Assembly (NCBI RefSeq): GCF_003814555.1
Contig: NZ_RKQN01000003.1
Span: 507,984-571,983 of the forward strand
Direction: 5' to 3'
Source of the DNA: Vulcaniibacterium tengchongense
GTDB lineage: Bacteria > Pseudomonadota > Gammaproteobacteria > Xanthomonadales > Xanthomonadaceae
Length of the DNA: 64,000 bases
Shown: positions 1-6,050 of the stretch, piece after piece
Numbering within the stretch: position 1 is the stretch's first letter
How the letters are laid out: every line of letters begins with the position of its first letter
Notes under the pieces: generated by a model
Told to the model about the DNA's origin: nothing
The model's input: the letters and a program-made list of their open reading frames with translations, nothing else
Database searches by the model: none
Program-made: the position numbers and the translations under genes

Positions 1-233
1 AGGTGCGGCGAGGTGTAGGCGCCGACCTTCCAGCCGGCGGCGCGCGCGATCGCCTCGACGAAGGCGACCGTCGAGCCCTTGCCGTTGGTGCCGCCGACGG
101 TGATCACCCGCGTCGCCGGCCGCCCCAGTCCGAGCCGCAGCGCCACCGCGCGGATGCGCTCCAGCCCCATGTCGATCGACTGGGGGTGGAGGCGTTCGAT
201 GTAGGCGAGCCAGTCGGCGAGCGTGCGGGTCAT
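1..233 (-). CDS. folC: Folylpolyglutamate/dihydrofolate synthase, N-terminal part (cut by window edge)
   Basis: Only the first 77 codons lie in the window; the gene runs off the left edge. The translation starts MTRTLADWLAYIERLHP and carries the ATP-binding loop VGGTNGKGST followed by GAYTSPHL, both hallmarks of the Mur-ligase-like FolC family. FolC adds glutamate to dihydropteroate and to folates in the cytoplasm. The ATG at the right end is chosen because the usual FolC N-terminus (W-L-x-x-I-E-x-L-H) begins just after it. Confidence 0.9.
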   Translation of the reverse strand, partial: MTRTLADWLAYIERLHPQSIDMGLERIRAVALRLGLGRPATRVITVGGTNGKGSTVAFVEAIARAAGWKVGAYTSPH

Positions 234-269
234 CCGCGCATTATCCAACAGCCCCGGCGGCGGCCGCGC

Positions 270-833
270 TCAGTCCGGCCCCAGCACTTCGATGCGGGCG
301 ACGTGGTGGCCGATCCAGCTGCGCCGGCCGTGCAGCACCACCCGCAGCGGCTGGTCCGGATAGCGCCGGTAGACCGCCGGGTCCAGGCACAGGAAGTGCG
401 GAAACGAGCCGGCGACGGCAGGGCCGGTCAGGCGGTGGTCGCAGGAGCGCCGGCTGTGGACGTATTCGCTGCGCATCCGTGTTTCCCAGCGATACGGCTC
501 GCCGAACGCCTGGCTGACCAGCGGGCCCGCGCCCTTCACCGCCAGCCAGCTGAGCAACGCCAGCATCAGCGGCAGCGCCGCGACGCCGAGCCAGGCCTTG
601 GGGCCGTCGATGCGCAGGGTGCCGCGACTGGCGCCGAAGCCGAGCACCGCCAACGTCAGCGCGGCGCCGACCGAGAAGATCATGATCGGCCCGCTGCGCC
701 CGGTCAGCGGCTCGGCCGGCACGAAGTCGGTGAACAGGCCAAAGATCGCCAGGCCGAGGAAGGCGAATACCGGCGCCAGCACGCGCAGGTCGTGCCGCCG
801 TGCGCGGCCGCGCCGCGCCGAGTCGCGATCCAT
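270..833 (-). CDS. Hypothetical membrane protein
   Basis: Encodes 187 aa. A basic N-terminus is followed by three hydrophobic segments at about residues 18-36, 52-68 and 80-100, then a soluble C-terminal half with the motif FLCLDP and a Cys-containing stretch (RRSCDHRL). This looks like an inner-membrane protein with a C-terminal periplasmic or cytoplasmic domain. I do not recognise the family. It lies 36 bp upstream of folC on the same strand and 50 bp downstream of the phosphatase gene. Confidence 0.6.
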   Translation of the reverse strand: MDRDSARRGRARRHDLRVLAPVFAFLGLAIFGLFTDFVPAEPLTGRSGPIMIFSVGAALTLAVLGFGASRGTLRIDGPKAWLGVAALPLMLALLSWLAVKGAGPLVSQAFGEPYRWETRMRSEYVHSRRSCDHRLTGPAVAGSFPHFLCLDPAVYRRYPDQPLRVVLHGRRSWIGHHVARIEVLGPD

Positions 834-883
834 CCGTGGATTCCCCTTTCAGTTTTTTTGAGCCAAGCGCCCGGGTCGGGCGC

Positions 884-1525
884 TCACAGCGCGCGGTGCA
901 CCGCTTCGCCGAAGAACGGGGTGTGGTGGCTGCAGTCGTTCAGCCGCACCACTTCCAGGTGGTCGACGTCGGGGCCCTCGAGCAGGTTCAGCGTGGTCGG
1001 CGCCTGGCGGAAGCTCCACAGCCGGCCCAGCGGAATGCCCATCACCCGGCACAGCAGCACGCGGTTGACCGCGTCGTGGGCGACCAGCAGCAGGGTGTCG
1101 TCTTCGCCGAGGCCTTCGGTGGCGCGCGCCAGCGCCGGCCAGGCGCGGTCGAGCACCTGCTGCAACGACTCGCCCTGCGGCATCAGCACCTCGTGCGGGG
1201 TCTCGCGCCAGGCGCGCAGGCGCTCGCCGTCGCGTTCGCGGATCTCGCTGGCGAGCAGGCCTTCCCAGGTGCCGTGGGCGATTTCCATCAATCCCGGGTC
1301 GAGCGTCAGCGGCAGGCCGCGCTCGCCCAGGGCCAGCTCCGCGGTGTGGCGGGCGCGCGCCAGCGGCGAGGCCACCGCGCGGGTGATCGGCACCTCGCGC
1401 AGGCGCTCGCCCAGCGCGCGCGCCTGGGCGATGCCCACCGGCGACAACGGGATGTCTTCCTGGCCTTGGTAGCGGCCTTCGGCGTTCCACGGCGTCTCGC
1501 CGTGGCGGGCTAGCAGGATGCGCAT
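884..1525 (-). CDS. Histidine phosphatase family protein (phosphoglycerate-mutase-like)
   Basis: Encodes 213 aa. The catalytic signature LARHGETPWN lies at residues 5-14, with the phospho-accepting His in RHG; the second catalytic His is in LLVAHDAVNR near residue 150, and the conserved GTWEG motif is present. Length and motifs fit the CobC/GpmB branch that removes phosphate from small metabolites. The substrate cannot be told from sequence. An ATG start directly precedes the RHGE-containing first strand, which is the usual position. Confidence 0.85.
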   Translation of the reverse strand: MRILLARHGETPWNAEGRYQGQEDIPLSPVGIAQARALGERLREVPITRAVASPLARARHTAELALGERGLPLTLDPGLMEIAHGTWEGLLASEIRERDGERLRAWRETPHEVLMPQGESLQQVLDRAWPALARATEGLGEDDTLLLVAHDAVNRVLLCRVMGIPLGRLWSFRQAPTTLNLLEGPDVDHLEVVRLNDCSHHTPFFGEAVHRAL

Positions 1526-1836
1526 GCGGATCGGGGACGACGGGCGGACGCCGCAGCCTAGGCAAAGCGCGCGCGCGGCACAACCGTTGCGGCCGCAACC
1601 GCCCCGCGAGCGCGCGCCGCCCCCGATCCGGTCGGCCGCGCGCGGGCGTAGCGCGCAGAGCGCAGCCGCGCCTCGTGCATTCGCGCGCGGCGCGCACGCC
1701 GTTGCAGAACCAACTCCACCCCGATCACAGAACCGGCATCGGCACGCGCGATTTCACTTCAGGCGAACGATTCGATTCGCTAGCGTCGGCCGGCCGGCAA
1801 CGACGCCGGCGCGATGCCACGCAAAGGGAGACGCAC
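1526..1836. other. Divergent intergenic region
   Basis: This 311-bp stretch separates the phosphatase gene from the small secreted protein genes. I see no gene in it. It holds a perfect 14-bp palindrome GTTGCGGCCGCAAC at 1586-1599 and, close to the right end, a purine-rich ribosome binding site (AAAGGGAG, 1823-1830) for the downstream gene. Promoters for both directions should lie here, but no clear -35/-10 pair stands out. Confidence 0.5.
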
Positions 1837-2064
1837 ATGCGCAAGCGCATCCGTTGGACGCTGGGCCTGTCGGCCGCGATGGCGATGGGCGCGGCGATCG
1901 CCGCGATCGGCCCGACCGGGCCGGGCCAGTTCTATTACTACTTCGACGACGCCGGCAACGTGGTCGGCTACCAGGCGATCGGCTGCGACGGCAGCCGCGA
2001 GGCCTGGGGCACCTTCACCCGCAACTACCAGGACGGCTACTTCCTCTGCGAACCGGAATTCTGA
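1837..2064 (+). CDS. Small secreted DUF6289-like protein, copy 1
   Basis: Encodes 75 aa. Residues 1-24 form a signal peptide (basic MRKRIR, then a hydrophobic core rich in Ala). The mature part has the pattern GQFYYYFDDAGNVVG, a Cys (GCDGS), a WG motif and a second Cys near the C-terminus, which could form one disulphide. This pattern resembles small DUF6289 proteins common in Lysobacter; function is unknown. The start is set by AAAGGGAG six bases upstream. It is followed after 38 bp by a paralogue. The family assignment rests on recalled motifs only. Confidence 0.75.
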   Translation: MRKRIRWTLGLSAAMAMGAAIAAIGPTGPGQFYYYFDDAGNVVGYQAIGCDGSREAWGTFTRNYQDGYFLCEPEF

Positions 2065-2102
2065 GCCGCCCCGCCCCGCAGCCACCGACAAGGAGAGACG
2101 TC

Positions 2103-2327
2103 ATGCACCGCAAGCTTCTGCTCGGCCTCGCCCTCGCGTTCGCCGCCACCGCCGCCATCGCGATCCCGCCCGGGCCGGACGAGATCGGCGAGTTCTACTT
2201 CTACTTCGACGAAGCCGGCAACGAGGTCGGCGGCGCCTCGATCGACTGCCAGGGCCACTACAGCGAATGGGGCGTGCGCACCGCGAACTACAGCGCCGGC
2301 CACCGGATCTGTCCGCCGGATCGGTAA
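2103..2327 (+). CDS. Small secreted DUF6289-like protein, copy 2
   Basis: Encodes 74 aa. It has a signal peptide (MHRKLLLGLALAFAATAAIA) and a mature region parallel to the preceding gene: GEFYFYFDEAGNEVGG, a Cys (IDCQG), a WG motif and a C-terminal Cys. The ribosome binding site AAGGAGAG lies about eight bases upstream. The two genes probably form one transcript that ends at the strong terminator just downstream. Function is unknown; the parallel spacing of aromatic, Cys and Trp residues shows a tandem duplication. Confidence 0.75.
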   Translation: MHRKLLLGLALAFAATAAIAIPPGPDEIGEFYFYFDEAGNEVGGASIDCQGHYSEWGVRTANYSAGHRICPPDR

Positions 2328-2332
2328 GGCGG

Positions 2333-2367
2333 AACGGACGCCGGCGCCAACCGGCGTCCGTTTTTTT
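2333..2367 (+). terminator. Rho-independent terminator after the DUF6289-like pair
   Basis: A 12-bp perfect stem AACGGACGCCGG / CCGGCGTCCGTT with a six-base loop is followed by seven T on the plus strand. It sits 5 bp after the stop codon of the second small protein and separates it from the convergent peptidase gene. Confidence 0.9.
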
Positions 2368-2399
2368 CGGGCGCGAGCGGCGCCACCCGCCCTGACGCG

Positions 2400-4565
2400 C
2401 TATTGGCGCGGGGCGACGCCCAGCTCCTGCAGCAGCCGCGGCGCCGGGTAGACCTTCTGCATGATCCAGCGCATGTAGCGCTGGTCCACGGCGATCATCC
2501 GCGTCATCGCCGGATCGAACACCCAGTTGCTGCTGACCGACTCCCAGTTGCCGTCGAACGCCAGGCCGACCAGCCTGCCCTGCGCGTCCAGCACCGGCGA
2601 GCCCGAATTGCCGCCGGTGATGTCGAGATCGGACAGGAAGTTCACCGGCACCGTGCCCAGGCGCTTGTCGGCCAGGCCGGCGTAGTCCTTGGCCGCGATC
2701 GCGTCGAGCAGCGCCTGCGGCGCATCGAACGGCTCCTGCCCGGTGGCCTTGGCCGCGACCTCCTCCAATCGGGTGAACGGCGCCTGCTTGCTGCCGTCGG
2801 TCTTGGTGTAGCCGGTGACCTTGCCGAAGGTGATGCGCAGCGAGGAATTGGCGTCCGGGTAGACGGACTCGCCGCGGCTCTTCTTGTAGTCGGCCAGCGC
2901 CTGCAGGTACACCGGCCGCGCCAGCAACGCGTCGCCGGCGCGCGCCTTGCCCTCGCGCTCCAGCTGCAGCACGGTCGGCATCACCGCCACCGCGAACTGG
3001 ATCGCCGGGTCCTTGCTCTTCTCGAACTCGGCGCGGCCGGCGTTCATCAGCTTCAGGCGCTGCTCGGTGCTGCCGAGCCGGGTCTTGGCCAGCTTGTCGA
3101 GCGCGCGCTGGATCGCCTTCTCGTCGCCGCCGCCGAGCCATCGGTCGAGCGCGGCGATGCGCTGCGGCGGCGGCAGCTTGACGTACTCGCGCAGCCAGTA
3201 GGCCTGCAGTTCGCGGTCCATCGCCGGCACGTAGCGGCGCTCCATCTGGCGCATGCCGCCTTCGAAGGTCGACATGTCGCGCTGCTGGTAGCCCTGCTCG
3301 CGCTCGGCGTCGGGCTTGGCGCGCTCGATCGACAGCCGGTACAGCTGCGTCGCCGCGCCGAGCACGCCGGTGCTGCGCAGCTGGCCGAACACCAGGTCGC
3401 GGTCGCGGTGCGCGCGCGCGGCCTCGTCCAGCGCCACCAGCCCGGCGTGGGCGGCGAGCGCGGCCTCGCCCTTCGGCCCCTGCTTGCGCAGCCATTCCAG
3501 CACCGCGGTTTCCTCGGCCTGCTTCTTCGCCGCCGCGTCGATGCGCTTGAAGCCTTCGAGCTGCCCGTCGTAGTTCTTCATCGCGTTCTGCCAGCCGCGC
3601 ACGGTGCTGGCGTACTTGACCGCGATGTCGGGGTTCTTCTTGCCCTCGGCCTCGACCAGCGCGACCAGCTTCTTGTAGTGGCCGCCCACGGTCGGATAGG
3701 TCCAGTTGGCGGTCTCGTCGAATTCCTCCGCCAAGGCATAACGCGCGGTCCGGCCGGGGTAGCCGGCGACCATCACGAAGTCGCCCGCGCCGAGCGGCTT
3801 GTCCGCCAGCTTCAGCCAGTGCTTCGGCCGGTAGGGCACGTTGTCGGCGGCGTACGGCGCCGGCTTGCCGTCCTTGCCGACGTAGGCGCGGTAGAACGAG
3901 AAGTCGCCGGTGTGGCGCGGCCACATCCAGTTGTCGATCTCGCCGCCGTAGTTGCCGACGCTGCCCGGCGGCGCATAGACCAGGCGCACGTCCTGGATCT
4001 CGAGGTTGCGGAACAGCCGGTAGGTGTTGCCGCCGAAGAAGCTGTACAGCCGGCAGCGGAAGCCGGGGTCGCGCTCGCAGTCGGCGACCAGGCGCTTCTC
4101 CAGCGACTCCAGCGCCTGGGTGCGGCCGAGCGCGTCCGGCGCGGCGGCGATCGCGGCCTGCACCTGCGCGGTCACGTCCTGGATCGAATCGAGCACGTAG
4201 ATGCGCGCGTTCGGCCCGGCGGACACCTCCTCGGCCTGCGAGGCGGCGTTGAAGCCCTCCTTCATCAGGTTCCTTTCCGGCGTGGAGTTGAGCTGGATCG
4301 CGCCGTACGCACAGTGGTGGTTGGTCGCGACCAGGCCCTGCGGCGAGACGAAGCTGGCGGTGCAGCCGCCGAGCGAGACCACCGCGCCCATCGGGTCCCC
4401 GGTGAGATCGGCCAACTGCTTCGGATCGAGCCTGAGCCCGGCCTTCTTCAGCGGCTTGGCGATCTCCGGCAATTGCTGCGGCACCCACATGCCCTCGCCC
4501 GCACGGGCATGGCCGGCGGCGAGCCCGGCGACGGCCACCGCAGCGGCCAGAATCGTGTAGCGCAT
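2400..4565 (-). CDS. S46 family dipeptidyl-peptidase (DPP7-like)
   Basis: Encodes 721 aa, the usual length of S46 exopeptidases, which release dipeptides from the N-terminus of oligopeptides in the periplasm. A signal peptide ends at HARA (about residue 22), followed by GEGMWVPQQLP, the family's conserved mature start. The serine-protease triad is visible: NHHC at 82-85, Asp at 221 in the GDFSFYR stretch, and Ser654 in GGNSGSP. The residue that controls P1 preference, near 672 (FDGNWE), is Gly, which in characterised enzymes goes with DPP7-type preference for hydrophobic P1. The ATG at 4563-4565 is chosen over upstream starts because GAGGAGAAAGGG lies directly before it and the signal peptide follows. 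Confidence 0.9.
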   Translation of the reverse strand: MRYTILAAAVAVAGLAAGHARAGEGMWVPQQLPEIAKPLKKAGLRLDPKQLADLTGDPMGAVVSLGGCTASFVSPQGLVATNHHCAYGAIQLNSTPERNLMKEGFNAASQAEEVSAGPNARIYVLDSIQDVTAQVQAAIAAAPDALGRTQALESLEKRLVADCERDPGFRCRLYSFFGGNTYRLFRNLEIQDVRLVYAPPGSVGNYGGEIDNWMWPRHTGDFSFYRAYVGKDGKPAPYAADNVPYRPKHWLKLADKPLGAGDFVMVAGYPGRTARYALAEEFDETANWTYPTVGGHYKKLVALVEAEGKKNPDIAVKYASTVRGWQNAMKNYDGQLEGFKRIDAAAKKQAEETAVLEWLRKQGPKGEAALAAHAGLVALDEAARAHRDRDLVFGQLRSTGVLGAATQLYRLSIERAKPDAEREQGYQQRDMSTFEGGMRQMERRYVPAMDRELQAYWLREYVKLPPPQRIAALDRWLGGGDEKAIQRALDKLAKTRLGSTEQRLKLMNAGRAEFEKSKDPAIQFAVAVMPTVLQLEREGKARAGDALLARPVYLQALADYKKSRGESVYPDANSSLRITFGKVTGYTKTDGSKQAPFTRLEEVAAKATGQEPFDAPQALLDAIAAKDYAGLADKRLGTVPVNFLSDLDITGGNSGSPVLDAQGRLVGLAFDGNWESVSSNWVFDPAMTRMIAVDQRYMRWIMQKVYPAPRLLQELGVAPRQ

Positions 4566-4638
4566 CCCTTTCTCCTCGCGGAAAACGATCGGCGAGTCTA
4601 GCCCGGCGGCTCCGCCCACGGCCAATGGCGCACGCCCG

Positions 4639-5022
4639 TCAGGCGCCCGCATGGCGATGCCGGCGCGCCCAGTTCCAGACATGGGCGCCGGCGAGCATCG
4701 CGCTGCCGGCCACCGTCGCCGGCGTTTCCCAGGCTTCGCGCGGCCAGCCGCAAGCGCCCGCGGCCAGCGCGCCGAGCCCGGCGATCGCCAGCATCCACAG
4801 CGCGCGCGGCAACCGCCGCGACCGATGCGACCGCCACAGCGCCACGCCGGCGAGCGGGACCGCCAGCACGACCCACAGCAGGTGCACCCACTCCGCCTCG
4901 GCCCAGGCGGCGAACACCGGCAGGAACGCCGCCAGCACCGGCAAGGCCAGGCAATGCAGCAGGCACAGCCCGGACAGGCCGATCGCCGAGGCGTCGAACA
5001 CGTGCAGGTCGAGCGGCTTCAT
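4639..5022 (-). CDS. MerC-domain membrane protein
   Basis: Encodes 127 aa with four hydrophobic segments, matching the MerC family of small inner-membrane metal transporters. The paired cysteines in LCLLHCLALP (about residues 20-24) sit in the first membrane segment, where MerC has its metal-binding Cys pair. The strong site AAGGAGAT precedes the ATG. No mer operon genes are nearby. Instead a Zur-like palindrome lies 25 bp upstream and is shared with the divergent ExbB/DUF2149 pair, so zinc or another divalent metal is a more likely substrate than mercury. That last point is inference. Confidence 0.75.
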   Translation of the reverse strand: MKPLDLHVFDASAIGLSGLCLLHCLALPVLAAFLPVFAAWAEAEWVHLLWVVLAVPLAGVALWRSHRSRRLPRALWMLAIAGLGALAAGACGWPREAWETPATVAGSAMLAGAHVWNWARRHRHAGA

Positions 5023-5046
5023 CGCGCATCTCCTTCGCTGAGTATT

Positions 5047-5063
5047 GTTATGTTATAACATAA
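5047..5063. promoter_or_regulatory. Zur/Fur-family-like operator with overlapping divergent -10 elements
   Basis: The 13-mer GTTATGTTATAAC (5047-5059) has the GTTAT-N3-ATAAC layout of gammaproteobacterial Zur boxes, and the overlapping 16-mer TTATGTTATAACATAA (5048-5063) is a perfect palindrome. It contains TATAAC on both strands, which can serve as -10 elements for merC (leftward) and for the ExbB-like gene (rightward). It is a strikingly AT-rich island in about 70% GC surroundings. Regulator identity is inferred from the motif only. Confidence 0.6.
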
Positions 5064-5562
5064 TGAACAAGGAGGTGCTCCGCATCTCTCGATCTTTGTC
5101 CACCGGCCCGGGCGCGCTGATCCTGCTCTCTCCCTGGCCTATGCCTTCGTCGCCCGCGGCGCGTTCGTGGTCGAGGCCTGGCAGCGCCGCCGCGGCCGCC
5201 ACCGCTCCGCGCTCGCCGCCTGGCACGCGCGCGGCGGCGGCGCCAGCGACGACGTGGAACTGTGGATCATGAAACGGCTGGAATGGCTGCGCATCGTCCC
5301 GCGTACCACGCCGATGCTGGGCCTGGTGGCGACCATGATCCCGATGGGCCCGGCGCTGCTGGCGTTGACCCGCAGCGACGCGCGGGCCGTCGGCGAGAAC
5401 CTGGTCGTCGCGTTCTCCGCGGTGATCCTGGCGCGGGTCGCGGCGGGCCTCACCTTCCTGGTGCTGACCGTGCGCCGCCGCTGGCTGCTGCGGGAGTTGC
5501 GCGAGATCGAGCGGGCGCGCGAACGCGGCGCCGCGCGCGCGCCCGTCCGGGAGGCCGCCTGA
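5063..5562 (+). pseudogene. MotA/TolQ/ExbB proton channel family protein, apparently frameshifted near 5125-5137
   Basis: The main part (from 5138) encodes two membrane segments, MLGLVATMIPMGPALLAL and FSAVILARVAAGLTFLVLTV, typical of ExbB/TolQ stators. The first membrane segment is split between frames: GALILLS is read from the ATG at 5063 or a TTG at 5096, and LAYAFVARGAFVVEAW continues one frame lower. The break lies at CTGCTCTCTCCCTGG (about 5124-5138). One missing base or an extra TC explains it. Without the break no normal start lies upstream of a GTG at 5167, which would delete the first membrane segment. A Shine-Dalgarno AAGGAGG is at 5069-5075. It overlaps the DUF2149 gene as TGATG. 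The break is either real decay or an assembly indel. Confidence 0.65.
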
Positions 5563-5935
5563 TGCGCTTCCTCGACCAAGACGACGCCGACGACCCGATC
5601 CGGTCGGTGGTCAACCTGATCGACCTGTTCCTGGTGATGATCGGCATCCTGATGATCGTGATCGTGCGCAATCCGCTGAACCCGTTCTCGCAGCGGAAGG
5701 TGGTCGTGGTCGAGAACCCGGGCGAGGCCGACATGCGCATCCTGGTCAAGGACGGCCAGGAGCTGACCCGCTACGAATCCACCGGCGAGATCGGCGAGGG
5801 CGGCGGCGTGCGCGCCGGCGTCACCTACCGCCTGGCCGACGGCCGCATGGTGTACGTGCCGGAAGCGCCGGCGAGCGAAGGCGGCCGCCCGCCGCCGCGG
5901 CGGCGGACGGCGGCGGAAATACCGCCGACGAGTGA
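5562..5935 (+). pseudogene. DUF2149 family protein (ExbD-like partner), apparent frameshift near its 3' end
   Basis: The start overlaps the stop of the ExbB-like gene (TGATG), implying translational coupling. The N-terminus MRFLDQDDADDPIRSVVNL leads into one membrane segment (LIDLFLVMIGILMIVIV) and then a soluble part with EIGEGGG and VTYRLADGRMVYVPE, the pattern of DUF2149. That family accompanies MotA/TolQ/ExbB proteins and probably plays the ExbD/TolR role. After VYVPE the frame stays open for kilobases across the antisense of the next gene, which is implausible. A one-base loss in the GC-rich repeats near 5880-5920 would bring in a stop at 5933-5935 after GNTADE. The end given is that inferred stop. 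Confidence 0.6.
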
Positions 5936-6050
5936 TTCGTCGAATCCCGCGCCCGGACGCGGGGTCCCTGCGGAAGGCGACGCGCCGGCGCGCACCCGAG
6001 CCGCGGCGTGCGCGCGGCACGCCGCCCCGGCGAGGGCTTCGCCGCAGGGT

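Noticed and set aside
864..882. Stem AGCGCCC / GGGCGCT as a terminator of the phosphatase gene
   Set aside because: In the direction of that gene the stem is followed by an A-run rather than a T-run, and on the other strand no gene ends there.
4639..5022. A mercury resistance operon
   Set aside because: Only a MerC-like gene is present; merR, merT, merP and merA are absent and the upstream site resembles a Zur box rather than a MerR operator.
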